Assembly: GCA_905250025.1 (NCBI GenBank)
Contig: CAJNOJ010000207.1
Span: 1 to 64,000, forward strand
Source: Adineta ricciae
Lineage: Eukaryota > Rotifera > Eurotatoria > Adinetida > Adinetidae
Direction of reading: 5' to 3'
DNA: 64,000 nt
The notes under the pieces were generated by a model. It had not been told where the DNA came from. It saw nothing but the letters and a program-made list of their open reading frames with translations, and did no database searches. A program made the position numbers and the translations under genes. Shown here in pieces: positions 1 through 12,873 of the stretch (positions within the stretch are counted from its first letter, which is position 1; each line of letters begins with the position of its first letter).

Positions 1-1600
1 CCTGAGTGAACATTTCGTGAATGAGCAGATCGAAAAACAAAAATATGCATATGACACGAAAAAGAAAAGCAAAATATCAATGTTATTATTGTTAAATAAT
101 CAATTAAATGATTTCATAAGATCTTACGTAAAAAATACTCGACTGTTGTCGTTTTTCTAATCTGTCTCCGTAGAACTGTTGAAATCAATCAAGAAAGTGA
201 ATGCTTTGTCATCTACGCCAGTTAATCTTCTCGAACGCTACTCTCTCTTTCTCTCTTTCCTTCTCTTTTTCTCTCCTGTGGAATACTCATGAAAAAATCA
301 GTTCTTTAAACCAATGGAATCATAGGGAAACAAGCGGAAGACGAAATGATTGGTTGGAAAAAGACAAATTCAAAGTTATTTTCTACTTCTAATTTTCATC
401 ATATTAATAAACAATCATTTTACAAAGTATTCTTCACCATGATATTCATGAAAAAAAAAGAGACATTTATATTAATATATTCATAAACACCTGCGACTCA
501 CTTTCCTCGCATTCCCAAAATCATAAACCACAATCTACACTGTTTCTCCCCACTCAAAACTGCTCTATACACTTGTATGAAAATGATTTTCGAAAAAGTC
601 AGCTTATCTTCTTGTCTAAATGTGGAAAAATCTGTTAAATACATGGTGTTTTCTCTTGACATGAGCGATGATATCCGCATGCCAGATCTTTGCCTATGAT
701 TAGAAGTCAATGCATACACATCGATGTTCTGACAGACAGAAATTCTCCTAGTTCATTATCAACTGCTCCGCCCAGATTTGTAAGTAATTCACATCTGTAC
801 ACACATACAATTTCCCTATTCAATTATCAGAAGCAAATCAAGAAAGTGTAAACACACTCATTGCAATGTTAACTAACCGAATCTAATAGCTCGAATGGAA
901 TGAAAAGGAAAAAGGGAGAAGAAGTTGTCACATTCGAAAAAGAAATCAAATCAATGGATAAATATAATCACATCTACACATAAAAGATTTCTTTTTTCGT
1001 TATAGAGCAAATGAAATCAACTGGAATTTATAGAATGAAAGTACATCATCATCTATTCACTTAAAAGAAAATCTATTTACTGATTAGAATTCACACATCT
1101 GCAGTTATTCGGTGATTGAATACGAATCAGAAATCAATCTCTCACAAAACAGTGCAAATCTGTTCATGCTTCTTTTTGAGATTGTCGCGAACAGCTATCT
1201 CATGTCGAAGATGTGTGTAAACTCACCTTTGACCATCGTTGTTTGTCATGTTATTTAGTTTTCAAAGATTTCTTCTCCAATTGAATGACAATCTAAAAAA
1301 GTATTATTGACACAACAGAAACGATCAAGATGAAACCCATGTCCATGTGATATTTTCGATTGCTGAAATTCATCGTTCGCTCTTCCTACCGTATGTGCGT
1401 CTGTTCTTAATTCAGTGATAATTAGACCTGAATTGCAGTCATACATATATTCGTTCTTTTTTATAAAGAAAAAAAAAGACGTTAACACACAAAGACAAGA
1501 ACAATGGTCAATGAAGTATACAATAACAGAAAAAGAAAACGTTGGAAAAGTATTTCATGACCAAAGAAAAAGATACATGAATGAGATAACAAGTTTTCTA
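1..1600. other. Intergenic / unassigned, no gene seen
   Basis: AT-rich DNA downstream of the helicase gene, whose stop codon is at 1601-1603. Open frames here are short, lack family resemblance and lack splice-linked partners. A CT-rich tract lies near 240-275. I see no RNA gene. Part of the helicase 3' UTR may lie in the right-hand end. Confidence 0.6.
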
Positions 1601-4600
1601 TCAAGATGTTGATCCTCGGTTGCTGTAAGCAGCATAACCACGTTGGTTAGCATTGACTGCCGACGATACCGTGGGAGGTGCAGATATTGTCGCTGATGAT
1701 TGTTGATTACTATTCGTTGATGAAAACTGAAAAAGAAAGAAATGATTGCACATTTGAGACAAAGGAGAACAACATCGGTTTTCGCTTTGAGATATGGAGA
1801 CAGTTAGAAACTCGAACTTATTTCTCTTTCCTGGGAATAACGAATTTATCAGTAGTAAAAAACGAAGACAACAGTTGTTTTTCCAGAAAACAGACGAATC
1901 AATGCAATTTCGCGCCAATGAGTCAATCAACCGTTGTACTTTTCTGTCTTTAAGTTGAGTATAAAAGTCACTTCAGTTGATACCTGACAATTGGATTGAT
2001 CTGCCGAAGATAAATTATTGATCATTGTTAGACGCATGCATGTGTGACATCTTTGTCTGCAAATGGCACAAGTAAAATGAGGAGGATAGACAATGTCAAT
2101 TGAGAGCGCAGCACGAGAGATGCAGGTTTTTTTTCTCAAAAAAAACAAAACAAACGACTTTTTTTGTTCTCGCATCCTTTCTGAAATTGTACATTCAACA
2201 TTCGAAGAACTCGAGAGTTTCATTCCTTGGAGAATCTGTTTGCTTTCTTTTGAGTCTTCACTAAGAAACTTACAACAATGGCCAATAAATACAAACACCA
2301 GTGACATCATCGATCATTGTTTACAGTTTAATGTTTCAGCTGGGAAGTTTTAACTTCGTATGTATATGGTCAAGTTACTCCATGCTAGAAACAAGAAGTA
2401 GGACGCGACACTCGACAGAAGAAGAAAAAAAAACAATAACAACAAATGATGTTTCACTTCAGAGTCCAGATTCTGTTTTCTCCTAGCAAATATCAAAATC
2501 AGTGAACAGATTCTTTTTCTCATCGAGAATATCAAAAAAAAAGGAGAATAATACTAGAATAACTTGAGAGGGGTGCGTAGGTGGAAAAGTTCTCTTCATC
2601 TGTACTTACCGACATTCCATTGTACGGCGCAGATGGAGTTTGTGACTGAGTCAGAGCTGCTGATGCAGCTAGTGATGCTGCTGTTTGCATTTGAGTATAC
2701 CTGGAATAAGAAAAGTACCCCTTGCATTATCCTTTCAATCTCGTCTTTTGTTTAAGGAAAACGGAAGTTCTCATACCATTGTTGATAAGCAGCAATTTGC
2801 GATGCATCGTAGCCGGCACTAACCCTATGAAAAGTAGAAGCGCTAGAGAAAAGGAAGCGAACAATAGAAAGGTAGTGGAATACCATTGCTGCATCCAATT
2901 TTGTTGTGCATCCGTAATTGACTTCGTCGGATCATTCAAAGCATTCATTTGTGAAGGATTTGCTGATTGATTCCAAGCATTCTGAGTTGCAGCACTCAAA
3001 GCAGCTGCTTGTAAAATAGTTGCTTGTTGAAGGTTAGCTGCTTGTTGCATCACTTGCAATTGCTGTTGTTTCGCTTGTAATTGTTGTTGAAATGTCTGAA
3101 AGTTAATTCTTTCTTCATCATTTTCAATCGCTTCAATGTATACATACGATCAAGTACTGTTGTTGTTGAGGTGTGATCGGTGTGCCTGCTTGTTGCGCTT
3201 GCATGGCTTGTTGTAACGCAGTTGTATATTGATTATATTGAATATGATATTCACTACTGGCTTTCGCATATATGATCGCTGGATTGGTTTCCAAATCTGT
3301 TTGTTGTTGGTCTGGCTGCTGCTGCTGCTGCTGTTGTTGTTGTTGTTGAGGATGCTGTTGCTGTGATGGTGGCTGTAGATGCTGTGGCTGGTTTGATGGT
3401 TTCCATTGGTTATAATTTGCTTGTCCATTGTTATTTTCATTCCATTGATTATTATTCATATTATTGTTTGATGACGGCGTGTTATTATCCCAAGAACGTT
3501 TATAATTGGAATCGTAATTCTTGTTTTGCCAATCGTTATTATTTGAATTCCAGCTTCTTCCATTTTGATTATCGCTACCTGGATTTGACCAACCACTGTT
3601 GTATCTTTAAATTTCAACAACAAACAGTGGCGAAAACGAGAGAGAGAGAGAGAGAGAAAACTTACCGGTTGTTATTATTGTTGTTGTTATGATAATTATC
3701 GTAATTATTATAATCGTTTTGATTATTTGAATAGTTTCTTTCGTTCGATTCCCATGTCAATCGTTCCAACAATTGGCAACGTTGTTTATAATCTTGAAAA
3801 TTCTTTATACGCGTATTTACATCTAATTCATTAAGTTGTCCATTAGAATTTAAAAGCGACACCGGTACAGGTCGTAATTGACTAGGATCAAATGAACTTA
3901 AATCTATTGTCATTAAATTTGGTGGTAAATCTTCACTGCCATTATTCCCATCATTGCCCCAATCGTCACCATTGTAATTACCATCGGACCAATTCTCATC
4001 AGGATTGAACACTGGATATTGTGGTACTAAAGAAAATATATCAGTGGAAAGTATCTATCGCCGAGAATAAGGGAGACTTACTGCCAACATTGGCTACCCA
4101 TTTGTTGAAACCATTTTTTCGTCCGAGTTGAAGTAGAATAGGATGAACAACAGCTCCGGCTTCGTCCAAAATCTGAATCAGTGCAGGCGCATGTCTTGCA
4201 TCTTCATTCGAGAAGAACGTGAATGCTGTTCCATATTGCGAATTGCGACCGGTACGTCCAATTCGGTGTATATAAACAGCATCTGACGTTGGATAATCGT
4301 AATTGATGACAAATCGCACATCATCAACATCTGTACATTTAAAAATAAAGAGTTAGCCTTTCTAAAACTTGGAGGAAACTTGAAAGCTATTATTACCTAG
4401 ACCTCTTGATGCTACGTCTGTGGCTAATAAAAGTGAATTTGCCGTATCACGAAATTCTTTGAGTACTTCATTTCTCATCTGTTGACTTTTGGATCCATGC
4501 AGAAGTAAAGCTTTGTACCCATTCTGTTCCAATTCTTTACTTAATTTATTGACTTTATCACGTGTGCGAACGAAAATGATCGCTTTTCTATCTGGAGCGT

Positions 4601-5688
4601 AGGCACACACTTCATCCAACACTTTTAGAAGACTCTGCTTTTTCTGTTGTTCATTTGGACAAAAGTCAACTATTTGCTGTATATTTAAATTCACAGCATG
4701 AGATTCGGACAGACAACCGACTGTTGCATGAACATAATTTGTTAGATAATCTTCTGCTAAAGCTTTGATTGTTTTTGGCCATGTTGCAGAAAACATTGAA
4801 ATTTGAGCTTGACGACGCACAGGTGGTTTGTCTTCTGTGTCGTCTGACGGCTTGAGCGTTTTAAAATCGGCTAGAATATTTCTCACTTGAGTTTCGAACC
4901 CTAAGTCGAACATTTTATCCGCTTCGTCCAACACTATAAAAGTGACGCGATATAATGTCGTGATTTTCGATTCTAAAAAGTCTTGTAATCTGCCCGGTGT
5001 GCATATGTAAACTTCTTTTCCATCACCGATTTCGTTGATTTGCTTTTCTCGCTCATCACCACCGATAATACACAAAGATTTGATTCCGAATAAATTGAAA
5101 TAAGGTTGAGCAACAGTATGAATCTGTTGTACTAATTCTCTAGTTGGTGCTAAAACAATAGCAATAGGACCATCATCTGGTTGTAATGGTGGTTGTTGAC
5201 GTATATGAAATATCAGTGGAAGAATGAACTGAAATTAGTTAAGAAAAGCAAAAACTAAGACATAAAATTTCATCAAGCAGCGTAAACTTACAGCAAGTGT
5301 CTTTCCACTTCCGGTACTGGCGATACCGACGAGATCCCGGCCGTGACTAAGAATCGACCAAGCGATCGATTGAATCGGCGTTGGCATATCAAATTCGCTT
5401 TCTTCAAATTGTTTTAAAACTTCTTCTACAAAATGGTAGAGCGTATGCAGATGGTTTCCTCTCTGTATTGCAATTACCTGGAAAATTTGTATCACTAAAT
5501 TGTAACCACGGATGAATGCCAACTGCGTTTTCGACTTTGATATGAAATTCTGCACAAAACGATTGTACTTCATCCATATCAGGTACTGTTGGTGTAGGTT
5601 GATTGGGTACCGGATCAGTCTCTACCTGTTCCGTATTTTCCGGATTCGTATTTTCATTAGATACTTCGGTAGAGTTTTCGTCACTCAT
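1601..5688 (-). CDS. DEAD-box RNA helicase, DDX5/DBP2 family, with N/Q-rich C-terminal tail
   Basis: Ten exons can be chained in phase: 5688-5478, 5425-5292, 5228-4397, 4330-4082, 4026-3666, 3604-3148, 3095-2884, 2824-2777, 2700-2610, 1726-1601, giving about 906 residues. Seen in the protein: Q-motif region (about residues 62-89), Walker A ASTGSGKT (106-113), motif Ia PTRELVQQI (144-152), TPGRL (192-196), DEAD (216-219), SATW (262-265) and HRIGRTGR (414-421). The 'HPWLQF..TNFP' lead-in and SATW are typical of DDX5/DDX17/Dbp2, ATP-dependent RNA helicases acting in splicing, transcription and mRNP export. After about residue 480 the protein becomes low complexity: an N/D/G/W-rich block, a polyglutamine run (plus-strand 3310-3360), then Q-rich sequence with spaced W and Y residues. 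The last intron (2609-1727) is 883 bp, far longer than the others, and may hide an alternative exon. The helicase assignment is secure; the ortholog within the DDX5 group is less so. Confidence 0.93.
3639..3657. repeat. GA dinucleotide microsatellite in an intron
   Basis: A run of about nine GA units on the plus strand lies inside the intron 3665-3605 of the helicase gene. On the coding strand it reads as a CT tract, so it may double as the polypyrimidine tract of that intron. Confidence 0.8.
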
Positions 5689-5855
5689 GATGAATCAATT
5701 CTCGTTTCAAAGTAATCTATCTAGCCTAGCGCTTTCTTTTTTATCGTTATATGTTGTACCATGACAGAATGACAATTGCCTTTTTATTTTTATTGGTGGA
5801 AAGAAATGACAAATCGATAGATCAAGTTGTTTCAATGATAGAGGGCAGTAACAGT

Positions 5856-8639
5856 TTATATGTACGCAGACCATGTCGATGCATCTATTGCTTGAGGATT
5901 ATACACACAATAGTATTGCGTTCCATAAGCAAATAGCTGGTAGTTTGGACAACAGAGCAAAACTGTACGTTTACAATTTGTTGTATAAGGTACAAGACTA
6001 AACCTACGAGAAAGAATAACACTTCATGTGCGATGTCAACCATTTGTCTTTAACTTACTGGTATCGACATTGTGCTACGCCATTAACGATTTGATCGCAA
6101 CCCGTTAAACTAATCTGATAGTTGTATGCGGTGCAAGGTTGAGTACCTAAAAGATATAGTGCGATATCGAAAACAATTTTTTCATTCGATACGTTACCGT
6201 CAGTAATACACGGCTGATAACTTAGACATCCACCGCATGTTGGTTGAGAAGCCAACTGACAACGACTAGATGTGGAACATCCTGATGAAATTGTTGTAGT
6301 CGACGGTAACATGCTGGTAGTAGAACTCGTTGTAGTAGCAATACTAGAAGTCGTAGATGCTACTGATTGAGACACACTCGATGTTGCTTCAGCATCTACA
6401 AGAGAGAAATACAAATGAATACTCTCTTTAGAAATATGGTTTGCTTCTTATTGCTATACCGAAGAAAATAGTAGCACGAAAACCAGCTTGTGGTGTTCCA
6501 GTCGTAGTGTTGATATAATTATTAGAACGGAAGATAAGTACCATTGTATTCGATTCGGCAGTAATATTTAACCAGGCTGTTGGTACTGCAGTTCCACACC
6601 ATCTATAGAAATCAAGTACAATTACTTTGTATTCTAGTATTTGCCTGATTGACAAAAGACTAACCGAGCACCAGTTAGAGCAAGATCGCTTTGATATTTC
6701 ACTTCAAGTACTGATGTTAAACTACACACGTAACGTGCGACAGTTTTGAGAGCGTCTAATCGAAAACGAATCTTTCCAGCTGTTTGAGACTACGATCAGA
6801 AAACGAACATGATCAAAATCACGAAAAAAACAACAATACCTTTATCAGATAAACACAAGTTTGTAATGATGATGTTGTACTAGTTGGTGTAGGATTCTGA
6901 ATGGTGACCTGCGTGGCTATGGATGGGTTTGGATTTGTAATTGTGTCTCCACAGGTACTGGCCGTATCTCGTTCATCACAGTAAGTACCTGAAAATCCTT
7001 CAGGACATACGCAGCGTGAACATGTTTTAGGATCGAGGTAACCGTTATTTTGGCAATTATTATTGGCAAACATTGTTGGACAATCTTTGAAATGCGCCAA
7101 AATAAGATTTTTTTATTATGAAATTAGGGTTTTTAAACCTGCTCGATTGAAATAAAGTCGATTCATTTGTTTATAATCATAAAATGCTGCTTTCTCTCGT
7201 TGTCCCATCGTTCTTGCATATCGAACATCGAGTGGAACTATCGTTGCCTCACCATTGTTTGTAAATCCATACGCATCATAATGCATAAACGAACCAAAGT
7301 CATAGGGAAATGTCGTATCAAGAAATCGTATTGTTCCATAGTACCATTTGTAAAAGTTAGCAGCATAATCCGTCATGATATTCGCTGAAACGATAGTAAC
7401 ATAACTATCTCGATCTATTCGTGACTGTGTATGAATATAACCAAGTGTATGGCCGATTTCATGCATAATAGAAGCAATAATCTATGAACACAGCTACTTT
7501 CTTCTCAATATTCAAAAAATTTGTGTCTCTTACAGCGCTACAATACGCAGAAATAAGTATGACTGATGTCGGATCAGTGGGATCATAACCCACAGGACTT
7601 GAACAACCATAAGTATCATCACGACGAAATGAAATATAGGATTTATTTGTTGTTGTAGTTATGGCTGTCAATTCATTGAATTGTAAACAGGTATTATTTT
7701 GCCAATTCGAGACAGCAGTACGTACTATAACAATGTACTATGAACAGATTTATGAAAGAGTGTTCAATCTTACTGTTATCAGCCATTGTTGAAGTTAAAC
7801 CAGATGCTGTATTGATATAGTAATTGATCGGTGAAGTCCATTTATTCTGTATTGATCGCGCATCAATTTGAGTGCGTTGTTCTGCTTGATTAATGTTTGT
7901 GTACGGAACACCGGACAATTCGTAGATAGTTTTCAACGTGCTAAGAACAACTTGATTTTGTTGAAAGTAATACTACCTACGTTAGTTACTTACGTTGGTT
8001 CGAAAATGTCCGGTAGTTGACTTCGACGAACGTACATTGCCTTGCAATCAATTGTGCTTTCACTTGCATTTTCAGGAAAACTAAAAGTTTTTGAAGACCC
8101 TTCGGATATAACCGACGGTGCCTAGAAGTATGCCGATGCAATTACATTGGTTCGAGTGAGAAAAGAGCATTGACTAACCAAAACAAGTGCATTCATGATA
8201 ATTTTTGAATTGTAGACAAGAACGCAATCTTCAATCGTTTGGTTTTCATTACAAATCTTAGCTTCTGTCGCAGTGTTCACCGTCAATAAACCTTTTATTG
8301 TAATCTATGATGCATCAGATATGTAGTGAATTTATTCAAAGAATTCCTCGATTTCCGACTGGCGTACATTACGTTTTGGATCGATGACAATCGTAGTATA
8401 TCTGTTGATGTCCGACGATTCCGAATTACGTTTCATTTGAAAGCCAAACATAACAGCGAATACAATAGCTGGAATTAATACGAGAACAAACATGAAAATA
8501 AGTCCATGGAAGCGAGTAAAAGTACGCTTCTTCAAAGCCTTATTTTCATCCATTGGTACGCATGAGGTATCTGTATAAATTCAACAGAAATTCTCAAGAC
8601 AAAGTAAAACAAGAAGATAACATGCATACCGTTTGGCAT
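5856..8639 (-). CDS. Astacin-family zinc metalloprotease, type II membrane-anchored, with EGF and CUB-like regions
   Basis: Twelve exons chain in phase: 8639-8630, 8570-8368, 8304-8179, 8121-7994, 7940-7774, 7724-7534, 7481-7139, 7084-6840, 6789-6665, 6602-6460, 6395-6059, 6003-5856, giving 721 residues. A hydrophobic segment at about residues 26-47 after a short basic N-terminus suggests a type II signal anchor rather than the usual cleaved signal peptide. A pro-region precedes the catalytic domain, which begins near KWTSPINYY. The zinc site reads HEIGHTLGYIH (His282, Glu283, His286, His292), and the Met-turn is SFMHY (339-343). The Glu that usually follows the third His in astacins is Thr here. 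An EGF-like module with CxCPEGFSGTYC follows, then a CUB-like stretch, a Ser/Thr-rich linker and a Cys-rich C-terminus that I do not recognise. The first, ten-base exon is inferred from phase; without it translation would start at 8553. Likely role: extracellular or cell-surface proteolysis. The substrate is unknown. Confidence 0.88.
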
Positions 8640-9083
8640 ATCGAAGTCTAAAGGTATATGGATATATGATGGCGTATAAGTAGAAAAGGTGATTGTTGAA
8701 TTAATGTAAAAAAGATCATGTTTTTTTCACTAGAAGCGTTATTAAATAAGTATAAAGTCAGGAATTGCAATAGTATTTGTTAGTTTGTCTGTAATAAATA
8801 TTTCATTAAAATGAATATGCACTTTCTTCTGTCGTTTGTCTCGAACACTTCGACATGAATCAAGAGATCATTGATTTTGCAGATATTCAAAGTAGACTTG
8901 AAGAAATGGTGTTTTACATTCTTTTTATTAAAATTTTTAAAAGTATGTGAATAGTTAGTGGGAATATGAGAAGAAAAAAATCACAGTGAAAATTAGACTG
9001 GAAAACGGGAAAAAAATTCATGAAAAAACTGATACATTGATTTCTTTCGTTATTAACTAACTAATTATATAAATAAATAAAAA
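8640..9083. other. Intergenic: astacin promoter side and RdRP 3' end
   Basis: About 440 bp between two minus-strand genes. A minus-strand AATAAA (plus 8934-8939) lies about 145 bp past the RdRP stop codon and could be its polyadenylation signal. Nothing else was recognised. Confidence 0.5.
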
Positions 9084-12000
9084 TTATGCAGTATCCAATG
9101 CAATCTCATGCAGAGCAATCAACAGATCATGCACAAATTGGGGCGCATTTCCGTGGCTATTAACACCGTCGATCACTTTCAAGAATTTACACCCGATTTG
9201 TTCCATTTTGGAGAGACCAGCGCATTCTTCAGTGCTAATATTTTTAGGTAAATCGCATTGATTTATGGCATCACCATAGCCCAAACTGGCTACTTTCTGA
9301 CCAATCTGTTTCCATGCTTGATGATCTTCTTGAGGTATTTGTTGGTACTGAACAATATCGCTCATAAGTCCATCCATAATCCATGCAAAGCTTAAAAAAG
9401 TTCCTTCTTCGTACGCAACACGATACCATGCACTTGCTTTACTTAACTTCTCGGGATGACTAAACGAAAAGTTGAGATCACTTTAGAAAAATTGATAAAT
9501 GTTAGTTACCTTAAGCGATTGAATGCAAATCTAGTTCTCATTTCTCGAAGAAGTTCACGGAATTCCAACGATGCTGTTTCAACTGAATCATTATTTCGTT
9601 GTTCTTCTACCGGACATGAATGACATCCAGTAATTAACTCGTACTCATTTTTTAAATCGTACGTCGAAACAATCAGATCGATTCGTGTGGAGTAATATTC
9701 ATACTCCTTTCTTGCTTCTGGAATATAAGCATCGTGACCTTCTATTAAAAGTACTGTATCGATTGGGACCTGTTGTTCTTCCATTGATTCTAATTTTTGT
9801 AAATGTTTTGTCCATACTTCTTTCACTTGTCGATACATATGACCAAGACTTGTATCAGATACAAATGACTGTTTATGTTTATTTTCCATAAAATCCGGAT
9901 ATTGATCTATTCGAATACTTTCCAGATTTTCTGGAAGTACCCCTGTTTTAGGAAAGTCAACTACTTGAGATATGTTTCCGGCCAGTTGAAGTGAATATTG
10001 ATGGTTCACACCGTACAAAGTAGAACAAGCTAAGTGCTGATTCGATAAGGGACCCAATGCATCGCATGTCAGATATTTATGGAGAAATTCACTGATTACT
10101 GATATTGTAATTTCACCTACATGTTTTGATTTTTCAGCTGCATCGAAGTTCGCAGCTGCATGTTGTCGAGTAGCATATTGTACCAGATCTTCGTTCCAAC
10201 ATACCCAGTACTAAATAAATGAGAAATGAGATTCGTTCCTCCATCCAATGAAAAGAAACAACTTACTTCATCGCCATCTAAATCACTACCACTAATTTCA
10301 TTTGGATGTGGTCGTTCGCCTTCTGCAGGAAATACAATGCATTCCTGCAGATGATTTAGAGCTGGACGATCAACCGCTTGCAATAATCGGATATCACCAG
10401 GAAAGTGAGCAGGATTTTTGGTGACAAGAATCTGTCGATCACGTATTATCTGACGTTGGCCATCGAGATTACGAAGCTGGATGAAAACTTGCCCGTACTT
10501 GAGCGAGTTTGTCTCATCGACAGTACCGAATAACATTCGCCCATCGGAAAGTGGTATTTGAGCATGCGATTTTTCTTTCAGTTTTCTCAACCTGATAAGA
10601 AGGAAAGTTTTGTCATAGAATATTTTCGTTTTAGAAGAATTTTACTTTTCTCGTGCCAGCATTAACAACAACGATCGCGCAAATGGTTCTTTCGTTAGAT
10701 TAAGACCAGATTTGCGCATCCTCTCCCAATCATACGATCGAACATTCTGTTCCAGGGTACGCTGTGCCGATTTATTTGCCAATAACGACATCGAAATATT
10801 CAATCGCATCTTGTTTTGTAGTTTCAAGAATATTTCTTTTGGTACTCCCATATTTTCTAGTAAGACAATCACTTGTCGGTTCAGGAATGCCATACCTATC
10901 GAACAGTTAATCATAGAGATGTTAGCTCCTGTCTTTTTTTTTTCTTACTAGAACTAGAATGTTTAACAACTTCTAATACATTATTAGTGGCTGTGAATTT
11001 TTCTTGGCTTGGTCGGTATTGAACCAATATTCCTCTGTCAGCTAAATCAGGTGCCAGAACAAATATACCTTTAATACCATTCAAGCGTGCTTGAATTACG
11101 CATGGCATATAATCATCTTCGATGATTTCTGGATTGTAAGCTAAAAACACCTAACAAGAGAATGAATATATAGTCTACGAGTTCCTATTTTATGATTTAT
11201 CAACAAACCTGTTTCAGCGCCTCTGGAGAAATTTTACCAACCCCATCAGTGAACTTTCGATGTTTGCGGTCTGATATATCAGCGATACATTCTATCTGGT
11301 TCGGTAATAGCTGGAAATAAACATTTGTTGAGATTAAAACCGAAAACAAAGTATATTCGATGATTTACCGTAATGGTTTCGGTGGTGCCAGTTAACGACA
11401 AGGCCATTCTTGCAATATATGACCCGACACATTTTTCCTTTGAAAAGTCACCCATCCATTGCCGTATATTGTGCGCTTCGCAACCGTTGTAAGCAGCATG
11501 GAACCAGAAGCTACGGTCACGCAACTGACTGTTCGAACATAGTAGAAATTGGTATTGTCGACGACTGACCGTGATCTTAGTTGCTCCAGTGATCAGATTT
11601 CTGATCCATTGTTCTTGTTTATCCATGAAGTCTTTTTGTGGCTGGCCAAGATCAACATCTCGTATGATGACTCGGCAGAAGTGCTCGCCGGGACCAAAAC
11701 ATTGTTTTTGCCGCAAAACTCGATTTCCGCGCATTGGTTTGATTGGTAACGGATAAATGGTATATGGTGTTAAGTATACGCGAGGAACGTATACATATTT
11801 ATCCATGATAATACCCGGTACTACCGGAGGTATATTATCAAATTCTCGTTTGATATCAAAGAATCTATTACGTTTTGCTCGATGATATATCGCTATTAGC
11901 TTTCGATAACATCGGTGATTTGGGTATTGTTCGTTGTCAGATGTCTTTGACATTTCATAGATTTTGTAAAGCATATCGCATGTAATTTTTTGCTTTATCC

Positions 12001-12873
12001 GGTAGCCCAATGTTAATAGCATTTGAAACGCATAGTATGACCAAAAGTTAAGTTTCTCACAGTTGTATTCTGATGCTTGGTTAGACATTGTCTTAATAGC
12101 AACTGAGCCTAAATGCATATCTAATTTGAGTACATGTCTCAAAAATAGCTTGCATTTCTCGAATAATTTTTCATCTGAAAAATGTAGGCACAAAGCAGAA
12201 GTGTCCGCTAAGCAGGACCCATCAATCTCCCCAAAGTCAAATCTTCGAGAAAATCGTTGTTGGCGATTACATGGTATAGTGTAACAGCGAGGTGTTGCAG
12301 TGGTAGGTAAAATTATACACGTTTCGCCATTGTTGACTGCAACCACAAAATATTTATCCAGATATTCTGAAGCCAGCTTCATTTCTAATTTTTCATTGTT
12401 ATTGTTAACTGTAATTGATATACTTGATTTCTTAATATCTGCTCTCCATTGGAGTGAAGAGCTGTTTTGTATTCTTTTACTCCACATATAATTCATATTC
12501 GTCGCGAAGTATCCACATGAAAATTTATTCAATGCGTAAGTCTCATTTTTTGTAAATTGTATATCCAGTGGCTTATCAATTGTTTTAACCCCACATTTAA
12601 TCCATACAGGCACATCTAAAATAACATCATACACGAAACCAGACTGAATATCGATTTATTTGTATGCAGACACTTACTTTGAAAGCGTTCAGGAATCGCA
12701 TTGGAAAGCATTTCAGGAAATCCGTTGAACGAGCGCGATACTAAACCTGATATCTCTTGCAAACATTGTTTACTAGGCACTTCTTTAATCGTAAAGCTTG
12801 TTTGTAGCGATCTTAACACAATTTCAACGTCAGCAGCATCTTGTTGATGATGTGTGATTGTAATATACGTCAT
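9084..12873 (-). CDS. Eukaryotic cellular RNA-dependent RNA polymerase (RDR/QDE-1/EGO-1 family)
   Basis: Eight exons chain in phase: 12873-12678, 12615-11369, 11310-11209, 11150-10949, 10895-10646, 10591-10267, 10210-9510, 9459-9084, encoding 1132 residues. The family is shown by FTDGVGKIS, by the LNGIKG block, by the catalytic loop DLDGDE (Asp769, Asp771, Asp773), and by the downstream DFPKTG, YPDFME and HPEKLSKASAWY blocks, all in the usual order. These enzymes copy single-stranded RNA to feed small-RNA silencing in plants, fungi and nematodes. They are absent from vertebrates and insects but expanded in bdelloid rotifers. The protein is a cellular two-barrel type enzyme, not a viral polymerase. 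All motifs are intact and I see no frameshift, so it is probably functional. The ATG at 12873 was chosen because the frame upstream has no other ATG near it. The N-terminus (about residues 1-70) matches nothing I know. Confidence 0.93.

Noticed and set aside
498..719. 73-codon minus-strand frame
   Set aside because: No recognisable content, no splice partners, and length expected by chance.
1601..1930. Independent small gene on the minus strand
   Set aside because: Only its last 42 codons are coding-like, and they fit in phase as the final helicase exon.
9084..12873. Integrated viral RNA polymerase
   Set aside because: The DLDGD loop and surrounding blocks are of the cellular RDR family, and the gene has host introns throughout.
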